64,000 bases of DNA. Origin: Pleodorina starrii. Taxonomy: Eukaryota > Chlorophyta > Chlorophyceae > Chlamydomonadales > Volvocaceae. This document shows positions 35,501 to 44,815 of this stretch, in pieces. The number at the start of each line of letters is the position of its first letter. Positions within the stretch are counted from its first letter, which is position 1. The DNA is taken from NCBI GenBank assembly GCA_030267565.1, contig BRXU01000003.1, positions 3,924,001 through 3,988,000 of the forward strand, read 5' to 3'. The translations under genes and the position numbers were made by a program. The notes below the pieces were generated by a model. The model was given only the letters and a program-made list of their open reading frames with translations. It made no database searches and had not been told where the DNA came from.

Positions 35501-38500
35501 TTTGTGGGTCAGCAGCGGCAGCGGAGAGGACAGCGGGAAGCAAGCAAGGATAGCAGGGTGCAAGTTGGCCAGCTGCTTGCTCGCCGCATTACGTTATACG
35601 CGTACCATACCGTACGCAGGAAGAGCGCCGACTCAGCAGTTCATTGCGTGCGTTTGCCGCATACAAGTTCGGCAGGCGGGGAGCGCGAGGCGGTTGAGCA
35701 GCGCCAGCCCCAGCAGCAGTGGGCGCACAAGCATGTACAGCCGGGCCAGATGCGCGTGCCGTTCAATTCCAAGGCGTCGTCACGCGGGAGCCAATGCACC
35801 GGCAGGCAATTTTACAGCGCAGATGAGCTTAGGCGTAACGGACACGTCCCCAACTCACCCCGACAATTACCCCCTGGCCCTGGAGGTTGGCCTGCCAATA
35901 GGGGCGCAGAGCGGACGTGGGGTTGTTGAACTGGGCTGTTGTGGCGTTGCCTGCGCGCGTGTGAATGTGAGAAGCGGAAAGTGAAGGGCACTCGGCACAT
36001 GTTCGCCCTATTTGCTCCTTACTTGCTACACACACATACCGCACGTGACGATGACGACATGTTCGAAGGACAGCGGCGCATACACTACTGCGGCTACGTT
36101 CGTATTGAACACCTGTCGTTGGCTGTACGGCACACATACACGCCGTATGCCCAGTCCATCCTGAACGCGCGTGCATGTGTGGCACCTGAAAAACAACGGT
36201 GTGGTGGGTAGGAGCGTAGGACACCACACGAGTAGTGAACGACTGGCCGGGCCGCACCGCACCGCACCGCACCCTGCTGTGCGTGCGGAGCGAACGCACG
36301 CACCCGTCTGCAGGATCCAGCCAGCCACCGCGTTGCGCAGGGAGGGCTTCAGCGCCGGCTCAACCCACACCACCGGGGACATCGCAGAGAGCCAAGACAC
36401 GCCGGCCTCGTAGTCCTGTGCGCGCGGGGTATGCAAGCAAGGAAACGAGCGCGAGAGTGTGTGGGCAAGCTTGCTTGCAAGCACAGAGGGCACACTAACC
36501 CATGTTACGATGAAATGTGTGTGTGTGTGCGCGTGTGTGTGCGCGTGTGTGTGCGTGTGGTGTGGGAGCAGATCCTGCGGCCATCACCTACCCAGCCCAG
36601 CAGCCCGTAAAGCATGTATGTGAAGCCCATGCAAGTGAGTGCACGGGTGGCCTTTTACACCCTAAAACCCTAAAACCCTAGCAGCAGCAAGCACGAATAC
36701 AACAGCTAGCTAGCCCCGCACGCGCATACGTAGGGCGCAGCCGTTGTGCTCCTTCCAATTGCATACGGCACTGCATTCGTGCACGCACGCACGGACACAC
36801 GCACGCTGTCACGCAGTAACGCACGCAATAACGCACGGACACACACGCAACCCCAAATGAACGCAAAAACGAACCCACGCACGCACAGATACACGCACGC
36901 ACGGATGCACGCACGCACGCACGCACGCACCTCGTCGCAGAAGTACACCAGCAGAACGGGCGACGCCTGACTGAACAGCCCATCCGTCACTGCCTGAGGC
37001 CGGCAGCTGTCGTTGGCGGCGCCCCGACCCAGCGCCTCCGCCAACGCCGGTGGCCACGTCTCAGCGATTGTCCGGCGAGCCTTATCCGACAGCTCCGGAA
37101 CCAATCTCACGCTGGCAGCGTACAGCTCCGGAACATCCGCGTCGGCCCCGCCGCTGCCCTTCGGCGGGCTGGGGGAAGGCTTGGTGAACTTTGAAGGCGG
37201 CGGCGACGCCGCCGCTGGGTCGCCGTCCACCGCCGCCGGCTGGAACGCCTTCTTGTAGTTTCGCCAAGTGCTCAGAGAATTTAGGGCCGCCGTCGCTTTA
37301 GCGCTGGCTGCTGGCGACTGGCTTGCCGGGTCGGCGGCGCCTGCGTTGTTCAGGAGGCCGCTGACGGAGCCGCGAACGGCCCGTGGGTCGGGCGTGCTTA
37401 GCACGGCGGCGCTGCTGGTGCTGCTGCTGGTGCTGGTGCCGGGACTGGAGGCGGCTGTTGAGGAAGCGAGTCGCCGCCTCCGGCGTTGCAGCTTCGCTGC
37501 CGCGGCAGCGGCGAAGACCGCCGAAGTCTCCGGCGACAACTTGAAGGCGGGCTGGTACTCTGCCTAAGAGGGGAAAAGTGGTGCTTTAGCAAAAACAATG
37601 GAGCGGCGGCGGTGTGGGCGGCGGCTGCGTCGCGTTGCGGGGCGGGCGGTGAAGCGGCGAGTGGGGAAACGGTGGGGCGGCGGTACGGCGTGCGGGCGGT
37701 CCATCGATCTTATCGCAGCTGGAACATCGGCTGCCGTTTAGCGCTGCATGCGCCCCCAATGAGACGAATACCCTCCATCTCAAAGCGGAACACCAAGAAC
37801 ACAGGTGTGATTTTGTTTGCGAATAAAGACCCTGGCTGCGAAGTCCCGCGCTGCCGTACAGCCAGTACGACTGATTGGTGGGCTGATACCGCAGCCTCGA
37901 GAGCGGAGCGGAGATGAAAGAGGCGGCTGGTGAATGGTATGACCGACACACGCACTGAGTTTCACCCACCGCGAGCGCTTGATAGCGAGCGGCCGCGCTG
38001 ATGGCATCCGGTTTCGCGAAGACCAGCAATGTGTTGTACGCCACGTAGTCCAGGATGCTGGCGCCAGCCGCAACCAAGTTATTGCGCATTTGCCATACAC
38101 TATCTGGGGCGGCAAAAACCGGCCCGTAGGGACAGCGGAGACATACGAATCACGATCATTTGTGTTGCGAGCCGCCGTACATACGACAACAAACTGCGGT
38201 GCGAGATGTACGATCAGGTCCCACATGGTCGCACATGGCGGCGTGGGGAAGACCAGCACGAGCAAGCTGTCATGGGCGCAAGGGCAGCAACAGGGGTAAG
38301 GCGGTGGCAACCGGCCAGAACCTGCCATCCATCCGGCTCATTCTCGTTTTGGGATGCGTACAGCGTGTAACGATGTGTCGTCGCCGTATGCCGTACAAGG
38401 GAAAGGCAGGCCGTCTTCATTTGAGCCTGCCAGTGACACGCCCAAGCCTCGTCCTGGGGGGCGGAGACCAGGTCCTGGAAACGTGTACGCACGTACCATC

Positions 38501-38704
38501 AGCGTAGCGCAGCAGGAAGAGCTTGCGCCCATTGCTGTCCCTTGCGTACGGCACGGAGGCGGATGCTGCCGCACCTCCCACTCCAACGCCGGTGCTGCTG
38601 CTGGCATCACTCGCTACGCTGGTCGCTTCCCTGTTTCGAACGGAAGGAGCGGAAGTGGGGTGGGACCCAGCAACAGTGGCAGGAGCGAGAAATACGGCAA
38701 CGCC
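22950..38704 (-). CDS. Secreted subtilase of the sporangin/hatching-enzyme (VLE/VheA) type, 29 exons
   Basis: S8-family serine endopeptidase, about 1758 residues without the start exon. In order: the end of a signal peptide (VFLAPATVAG), an I9-like prodomain (AGASILDYVAYNTLLVFAKP, EYQPAFKLSP), a catalytic core with Asp in EDSGLDMSHC, His in GHGSHVAGSIAG, oxyanion Asn in VVATGNSG and Ser in GTSMATPLVAG, a protease-associated insert (AAGAAAVLFIAANTNFLDG), the post-core sandwich (LINDLDFGYLIN, NTNNVERVEL), a beta-trefoil lectin-like segment, then three tandem repeats. Asp, His, Asn and Ser are all present, so it should be active. The closest known proteins are Chlamydomonas sporangin/VLE and Volvox hatching enzyme VheA, which digest the mother cell wall; that role is inferred here. 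All junctions keep phase. The first exon found starts mid-signal-peptide after a TTAG acceptor, so the Met exon lies above 38704 and was not found. Stop codon TAG at 22950. Confidence 0.88.
23400..23470. repeat. CCCTGTCC/CCACGTCC short repeat in a subtilase intron
   Basis: Alternating CCTGTC and CACGTC units directly before the exon at 23475-23618 on the + strand, within the last intron of the subtilase gene. Confidence 0.8.
29467..29521. repeat. (CAACAG)n hexanucleotide repeat in a subtilase intron
   Basis: About nine CAACAG units in the intron at 29015-29553. The minus-strand frame would give a Cys run, but splice sites place it in intron. Confidence 0.85.
36658..36680. repeat. Interstitial telomere repeat (CCCTAAAA) in a subtilase intron
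   Basis: Two full CCCTAAAA units and a third partial in the intron between exons 36931-37563 and 36304-36415. Confidence 0.9.
36780..36930. repeat. ACGC-rich imperfect microsatellite
   Basis: Irregular (ACGC)n/(GCACGCAC)n tract abutting the donor site of subtilase exon 3, which is itself GTGCGTGCG. Confidence 0.8.
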
Positions 38705-40765
38705 CTAAGGTAATTTGCATGTACGTAGCCCCCAAGCCCCAACGAGCGACTTCGTTGCCGCAGCTTCCGTTAACAGTTACTGAAACGCCGTACCCTATTT
38801 CAAGGATTTACGCTATTCATGCTAAGCAATTAGCATAACGCTTTTACGCTACAGTAAGGGAACCGAGGGAAACTCATAAGGCACATCGGCGCAATGGGAC
38901 GATGCCAGGCGATCGACGCTTTCAAATTTTTGTCACTGTGTAGCATGCTTGATGCGGTTACGCCCCCCTGTGGTTACATCTGGTTTGCGTGTGGCTGGGG
39001 TTATTTCTTACTCACGCCTCCAGGTCACTGCGACCCGTTCACGGTTAACCCACAACCAATAAAGAGTAAGCACATGTATGCCATTATTCAGATTTACATA
39101 TTGATTTAAAGGTTTTTTTCGCAAGGCAAACGTGACAAACTGACCTCAAAAGTGCCCGCCCGCTTCGTAGTTCAGCGAAGGAGTTGCTGCTAACTTGTGC
39201 ACTCGCCGCGATGCTGTTAATCGATACAATCGCTATAACCATAATAACTATCTCATTTCGCAGTGCCTTGCTAACGGGTGCCAAAGAGGGCCGGCCCATG
39301 GCTCCCCACGAATGTGGCAAGCCAAAGCCCAGACCAAGCGATGTCACAGGCTCGCGAGCGATGTACCAAGGTCCCAAAACTTAAGACATTCTGCTGCATA
39401 ATTTTTCGGTCCCAAGCTCCCAACCCTATAACAAACCGCCTCCCTGGACACAACGGACACAACGGCTTCTCGGCAAATTGAACACGCGTTTGTGGACAAT
39501 CTAACACCATTAATGATAGTTTGCGCTGTGTACATGTCTCAACAATATTTTACTGGAATCCGCTGCGTTCATTGCGAAGTCGGCTTACTCTGCGTCTGCA
39601 GCTAAAGTGTGTGCATCCGCACTGCTTATCATCCCTGAGGGCCCTCGTGGGTATGCAATATAAAAATATAAATACTCAGAGGCGATTAAAGTTAGTCGCG
39701 CGGAAAATTGTGTGCCTTATGCCCGCCATCGACTCACAACATGCCACTTGGGAAGGACAAACGTGCAGTGCTGGATGATACCAGGTTACCTCAATTTTTG
39801 ACTTTTTTCCATGAACTTGTCTTTTGGGGAAGGCGAAAAAGACAGAGTTCGGTCCGTTAGGGTCGCGAACCCTGCCTGTGTCGGTCACTGCTATCCTTGG
39901 GAGGTAACGCTGCACCCAAACGATTTCATTACTTTGGGTAGGTACTTCCGAGGGATCCAGGGGCGTCAAGGTGGATGCATGACGAAGTATGTAGTCTTGT
40001 ACTGCGTTTCAGCTGGACGGGGTAGAGGTACAAGCGTTTTGCCCAGGACGAACAAAGCAAAGGCAGGAGCCGGAAGATGCGCTCTCGGGTTGAGAATGCC
40101 GGATGGACGCACTTGCGCAGAATGTCCGGCCGCGCCCCCGGTATCACGGTAGGTCACGGTACTACGGTTACCGGGGCGCTTCACGTACACGAACTGATCC
40201 GCCCAGAAACAAGACAACTGCGGCTGGTACAAGCCACTGTGTGTGGTAACATAAGTCAGCGTGTGCCGCTGCTGTGCAACTAGCAAGTCCTCATCAACAT
40301 CATACTCCAGAACCTCGGGCACGCCGCAGGACACCGATCGGCGGCCGCCAGCCGACAGCCACATGAACGACCCGTGGGTCAACCTGGATCGCCTCCCCCA
40401 TCCATAGCTGCCCGATGAGCTTTCTTCTTAATAACACCAGGTAAACAATATTGTCGAAGAAGCATGCCGGGCCTATTCCTCCCCCCAAGTTGCAGCCGGT
40501 CCCCGTTCTTTTCGACATCTGCAGCGCCAGAGCCAGCCGAGGCCATATCGCATGGTCAGCCCTTGTGTTGAACATACCTACTTACATGAAGCTTTGGTTC
40601 AGTAACATGAAGGGCAAACGAATAGGGTGCGTCAGATCTGCAGCCGTACACTATTTTGAAATCCGCGGGAACTCGATGTGGTCCCGGGACAAACACGTGC
40701 ACACACTTCCTCCTACAGAGTTAACATATCCTTTTGAGGCCCAGATATTTTACTGCTAAGCTGTC
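38705..40765. other. Divergent intergenic region, subtilase / ankyrin
   Basis: About 2 kb of lower-GC DNA that should hold the subtilase first exon and both promoters. Apart from the retrotransposon tail relic at 39966-40382 I see no supported gene. Confidence 0.6.
39966..40382 (-). pseudogene. Relic of an LTR-retrotransposon polyprotein tail (integrase C-terminal region)
   Basis: The minus-strand frame reads LLVAQQRHTLTYVTTHSGLY, FVYVKRPGN and AQVRPSGIL. This arrangement (AQQRDTLRYA...SGLYQPQ...DFVYVKRP...VRPSGVLVLQG) is what I recall from the integrase C-terminal end of gypsy-like elements in volvocine genomes. No protease, reverse transcriptase, RNase H or integrase core is visible nearby, no LTR pair was recognised, and the usual downstream LQGRCG-type sequence is missing, so it is a fragment. 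It lies in lower-GC DNA between the divergent subtilase and ankyrin genes. The function call rests on family memory only. Confidence 0.5.
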
Positions 40766-43700
40766 ATGGATAAGCATACGCACCCAGCAGCGCAAGGCCG
40801 GTCAGGCCAAATCAGCGCCGGGAAGCCTGACGCTACGCGCAAACGCGCGGCCTCTTGCATCACCGGCGTTGGCTCAGCCAACAAACGCCTGAACGCAGAT
40901 CACCGATTCTGCGAAACGACAGGACCGGCTGCTGGCAGCGCCCGCTGCGAACAGCGTGGCATAAATAAGGGCGAGGACGGCTGCTGCTCCGCGCCAGCCG
41001 CACCAAACGCTATGCAGGCCAAGACGCAGGCTGAGGCCCAGCAATCCGTCGATCACCACCTGGATCTGGGCTTTCCTCCTCCTGCGAACGACTGCGCGGC
41101 GAACTTTGATCAACAACCGCTACCTTCCACATCCGAATTGCATCCGCGCTGCCTCGTGGCTTGCTGCCGCCGGCCTGCGGACGTCCGTGGCCACCCTTCC
41201 ATCGCTGCTGCCGGCGCGTCCGACCCTCTGGCGCGCAAACGAGATCGATCCGCGATGTGGGTCGGGCGCGGTGAGGCGCCTGCTCGGGCGCCAGCGGCGG
41301 CCGTGCTTGGCCGCAACCAGATCTGGGCCGCGGCGCCGCCCCAAGACCTGCAGTCGCCGGCCGACCCAATTCCCGATCTGGGTCGCGATCATGCGGAAAG
41401 CACCGCCGCAGCGAGCCCGAGCCTCCTCGACCTGCCAATCACGGTTCTAGAGCAGCTGCTGGCCTCTGCCGGCCGCGGCGCCGGTGGCGCGGCGCGCAGC
41501 TGCCGCGCGCTCGCATCCGCCTGGCGTACGGCGGCCGCACGGCCGGAGCTCGCCGCGCGCTACCTGCTGGCCACGTTCGGACCCAACCTGGCCGCCGCCT
41601 TCCTGTACGATATACCGCAGCTGATCACGCTTGTACGGCAGGCCTGGACCTCAGCGGCGGCGCCGCGCACCGCTAGCGCAGCTGCCGCCGCCAGCGGCGA
41701 CGTGGACGGTGACGACGCGGCGGCGGCGGCGGTCCTGCGCTGCCTGTTGCTGGAGGGCGCCGACGCGGCCGGTGTCGCCGAGGAGGTCATCGTTGGCGCC
41801 GCCGAGCGGGGCCACGCCCGCGTGGTGCTCATGTTGCTGCACCTGGCAGCGCGGGGCACCGTCGGCGGAGTCGACTTCACCGGCGGCGACGGCGACGGCG
41901 ACGACGGCGACGGCGACAACGGTGGCGGCCGCACGCGCCGCCTCGCCAAGCCCAGCTGCATGAGCTGCGGCGAGGAGGGCGGCAGCCGCCTCGCCTTGGC
42001 GGCGGCGGCAAGGGCCGGCCACGTGGGTGTCGTACAGTCTGTACTACTGGCCGCGCCGTCGCCAGGGCCTGGCGCGCTTACGACGGCGCTGGCGGCCGCG
42101 AGCGAGAACGGACACCTTGCGGTACTGCTGGAGCTTCTGTACGGCAGTGCAGCTTGCAGTGGCGGCGGCGGCAGCGGCGGCTGGGTGGGCTGTGATGCGG
42201 CCGCCGTCGGTGCGGCGCTGCTGGCGGCATGCCGGGGTGGGCACAGCGCTTGCGCCGCAGCCTTGCTGCGCGCCGGTGCGCACAACAAGCAAGAGGCTCT
42301 CCGCGCAACGGCGACGGCGGGCCAGGCGGGCTGCGTCGCGTTGCTCCTGGGCCCCAGCCTGTGCGCCAAGGCGAGCGACGACGTCGGCGTCAGCGCCATC
42401 TACGGCAACGGTGGCGGCGGCAGCGGCGGTCCCAACGCCTTCCCCGACGGCCGGTCGCTGCTGGCTGCTGCTACCAACGGCCACGCCACCGTCGTCCGGC
42501 AACTGCTGCGCGCCGGCGCCGACGTGCGAAGCCAGGAGGCCTCCAAGGCAGTCATGTCTGTTTTGGATATAAGCGGCGGCCGGGGCGCTGGCGGCGCTGC
42601 CGGCGGCGGCACCGCTGGGAGCAGCGTCGGCGTCGTCGACGTTCCGATCCTTCAGCTGTTGTTGGATTACGGTGCGGCGCCGACGGTAGAGGCGCTCGCG
42701 GCGGCGGCGGTGGCGACGGCCAAAGGCGCCGACGGCGGCCTCGCTGCCGTACAGGCGTTGCTAGCCGCGGGCGCGAGCGCGGCCAACGGCGACGACGGCG
42801 CGGCACTGCTGGCTGCCTGCGCGGGGCCGTATGGTGCTTCGGCTGTGACTGCGCTGCTGACTGCGGGTGCGGATCCCAACGCGCGGCGCGGCCTGCCGCT
42901 GATCCGGGCTTGTGTGGGGGGCCACCAGCACACTGCGGAGATGCTGCTGGCGGCCGGGGCGCGCCCCGACCCGCGCGGCGGGCTGGCCCTCGTGGCCGCG
43001 GCACGGCGCGGCGACCCGGCACTGGTTCGCGCACTGGTGGCCGCCGGTGCGCGCGTCCGCGGCATGGCGACGCAACCGACCCACGGGTCGCTGCCGCCGC
43101 TGGGACCATCGGCCCAGGCAGCAACGCCAGACCTCCAGCAGCAGCAGCAGCCGCAGCAGCAGCAGCGCGATGAAGACTTTCAGGAGCTCGCGCGGGAGTT
43201 TGCGCAGCTGATGCAGCTGGCCGATGACGTGGCCCTGGTGCCCGACAGCGGCCCGCTGGTGGCGGCGTGCGCCGCCGCCGCCGGCGGCGGCGTCAGCGGT
43301 GCCCGCGCCAATCGCGACCACGCGGCCGTCGTGCGCATCCTGCTTGCCGCGGGCGCGGACGCGGACGAAGCTGCCGGGCTGCCACTGCGCCTGGCGGCGG
43401 CGGCGGGCCGAGCGGATGTGGTGCGGGTGCTGCTGGACGGTGGCGCGAGCGCGACGGCACTCGACGGGCAGGCGCTCGTGGTGGCGAGCCGCCGGGGCCA
43501 TCTGAACGTCATGCGGGAACTGCTGGCGCCACCGGCGCCAGCGGCGGCAGAATGTTCGCGATTGGGGGCTGGCGCGGTGGCGTCGGCGTCGGCGGCGACG
43601 GCGACGGGAGTGGCCTCGCAGCTGGCGAGCCAGGGCATCGACAGCACCATGTCGTCTGACGGCGGCGGCCCCGGCAACAGCAGCGACGGCCGCGGCAACG

Positions 43701-43939
43701 GCGGCTGCGTGCCTGGCGGCGCCAGGGCTCTGGAGCTGGCTGCGCGGAACGGCCACAGCGCGGTGGTGATGGAGCTGCTGGCGGCGGGGGTGCCCGCGGC
43801 GGCGGCGGGAGGCAGGGCCATCAGCGCCGCAATCCAGTCGGGGCACACGGCTCTGGGAGAGGCACTGCTGCAGAGAGCGCTGGGCGGAGAGGAGGGTACG
43901 CAGGCCGGCGTTGACGGCTCGAGCGAGATGGAGCAGTAG
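40766..43939 (+). CDS. F-box-like and ankyrin-repeat protein, intronless, 1057 residues
   Basis: Single uninterrupted frame opening at ATG 40766 and ending TAG. The first roughly 215 residues are non-repetitive and rich in Cys, Ala and Arg. Residues of about 218-265 (LLDLPITVLEQLLASAGR, CRALASAWRTAAARPELAAR) resemble an F-box, suggesting SCF-type adaptor use, which is inferred. From about residue 315 to the end there are many ankyrin-type units: ALAAAARAGHVGVVQSVLL, AALLAACRGGHSACAAALLR, LLAAATNGHATVVRQLLRAG, LPLIRACVGGHQHTAEMLLA, LPLRLAAAAGRADVVRVLLD, ALELAARNGHSAVVMELLAA. Several units are degenerate and separated by Gly/Asp-rich loops; a Gln run interrupts the array near residue 795. No signal peptide or membrane segment was seen. 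Chlamydomonadales carry many ankyrin/F-box proteins of this style, and the specific target is unknown. The neighbours are intron-dense, so the lack of introns is notable. Confidence 0.85.
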   Translation: MDKHTHPAAQGRSGQISAGKPDATRKRAASCITGVGSANKRLNADHRFCETTGPAAGSARCEQRGINKGEDGCCSAPAAPNAMQAKTQAEAQQSVDHHLDLGFPPPANDCAANFDQQPLPSTSELHPRCLVACCRRPADVRGHPSIAAAGASDPLARKRDRSAMWVGRGEAPARAPAAAVLGRNQIWAAAPPQDLQSPADPIPDLGRDHAESTAAASPSLLDLPITVLEQLLASAGRGAGGAARSCRALASAWRTAAARPELAARYLLATFGPNLAAAFLYDIPQLITLVRQAWTSAAAPRTASAAAAASGDVDGDDAAAAAVLRCLLLEGADAAGVAEEVIVGAAERGHARVVLMLLHLAARGTVGGVDFTGGDGDGDDGDGDNGGGRTRRLAKPSCMSCGEEGGSRLALAAAARAGHVGVVQSVLLAAPSPGPGALTTALAAASENGHLAVLLELLYGSAACSGGGGSGGWVGCDAAAVGAALLAACRGGHSACAAALLRAGAHNKQEALRATATAGQAGCVALLLGPSLCAKASDDVGVSAIYGNGGGGSGGPNAFPDGRSLLAAATNGHATVVRQLLRAGADVRSQEASKAVMSVLDISGGRGAGGAAGGGTAGSSVGVVDVPILQLLLDYGAAPTVEALAAAAVATAKGADGGLAAVQALLAAGASAANGDDGAALLAACAGPYGASAVTALLTAGADPNARRGLPLIRACVGGHQHTAEMLLAAGARPDPRGGLALVAAARRGDPALVRALVAAGARVRGMATQPTHGSLPPLGPSAQAATPDLQQQQQPQQQQRDEDFQELAREFAQLMQLADDVALVPDSGPLVAACAAAAGGGVSGARANRDHAAVVRILLAAGADADEAAGLPLRLAAAAGRADVVRVLLDGGASATALDGQALVVASRRGHLNVMRELLAPPAPAAAECSRLGAGAVASASAATATGVASQLASQGIDSTMSSDGGGPGNSSDGRGNGGCVPGGARALELAARNGHSAVVMELLAAGVPAAAAGGRAISAAIQSGHTALGEALLQRALGGEEGTQAGVDGSSEMEQ

Positions 43940-44810
43940 CGAGCGTTGAGGACCGTCGAAGCGATGGCCACGCTGTAGCCCGCGTGCTTGCTCGTGTATT
44001 AGTAATGCTTTCTTATGTGGCGTGCGTGCAACGCTACAGCGCTGCAACCGCGCCGGTACGGTCCATCCGGGCGCATGTTTGGACTCTTTACAAGAGAAGA
44101 TATCGTGTGTGACACACATCTGAACGAGAAGAGATCATGTGGCAACTGCAGGAAAGGAACTAGCTCGTGCAATGTGCAAAGTGCCAGTGTGGGATCAGGC
44201 AGGATTAATAGGCGCTGCAGGGCTTGGCCAGAGAGTTGCAACACGGCGCGGCACATAGCGTTTGCTGATCTGTACCAGCTACGAGCTACCAGGTACGGCA
44301 CCAGGTCCCGTCGTGAGTCGCGCGATCTGAAAAGGCACGGTGGTGTTATGTTTTTTTGTTCTCAATCCGCGGGCGTCCTTTAGGCTGGATGTATCTGAGC
44401 GCGCAACGTTATGCGATGTGGTCCAGGAAGGCCGTGTACAGGGATCAAAGCAAGATGTGAGCCTATTTCCTGAGCGCCATACGGGGGAAGATGACGGAAG
44501 GGGGAAGGTGTTTTCCTGTGACGCAGGTTGGCTGCTGTTTGATATCCCGTGGGAAAGGGCAAGTGCAGCAGGAAGGAGACAGTCGCAACTCGCAAGGCGC
44601 AGGGCCCGCGTCCGGCTTGTGGGGGTTGGCTCGCCCCTGCGGGTGTAGCCCTGCTAGCACCGGTTTTTTAAACCGAGCGCTCCATCGAATCCACCTGTAC
44701 CGTTCACGTAACACTTCGGACACTATGGAGCAACCGTTCGCTAGGCCCTGAAGATGGTGAGTCACGCATGTTACAGCGACGGACGTTGGGGCGGGCGCAG
44801 GCATTGCACT

Positions 44811-44815
44811 TGTAA
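44811..44815 (+). terminator. Candidate TGTAA polyadenylation signal for the ankyrin gene
   Basis: TGTAA is the usual poly(A) signal of volvocine algae. This is the first sense-strand copy I noticed downstream of the ankyrin stop codon, about 870 nt away, which would imply a long 3' UTR. Confidence 0.3.

Larger units (their letters stand above)
28120..38704 (-). other. Subtilase exons 1-21 (prodomain, catalytic core, post-core sandwich)
   Basis: Exons: 38497-38704, 37970-38103, 36931-37563, 36304-36415, 35859-35950, 35346-35499, 34873-35078, 34304-34454, 33846-33892, 33521-33637, 32542-32793, 32161-32241, 31552-31699, 31213-31247, 30745-30806, 30474-30549, 30151-30183, 29554-29610, 28872-29014, 28537-28661, 28120-28337. 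The Asp is in the exon at 35346, the His at 34873, the Asn at 34304 and the Ser at 30745. Exons of 47, 35 and 33 nt are real: without them GDNGNMATV, DTCSSSTTQMQ and AAAIVGARSLE are lost and the frame breaks. For the Asp exon I chose the AAAG acceptor, giving VGLEDSGLD, because subtilases keep about two residues between that Gly and Asp. The 727-nt gap at 32794-33520 needs no exon, since phase and sequence run straight into the PA domain. Confidence 0.83.
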
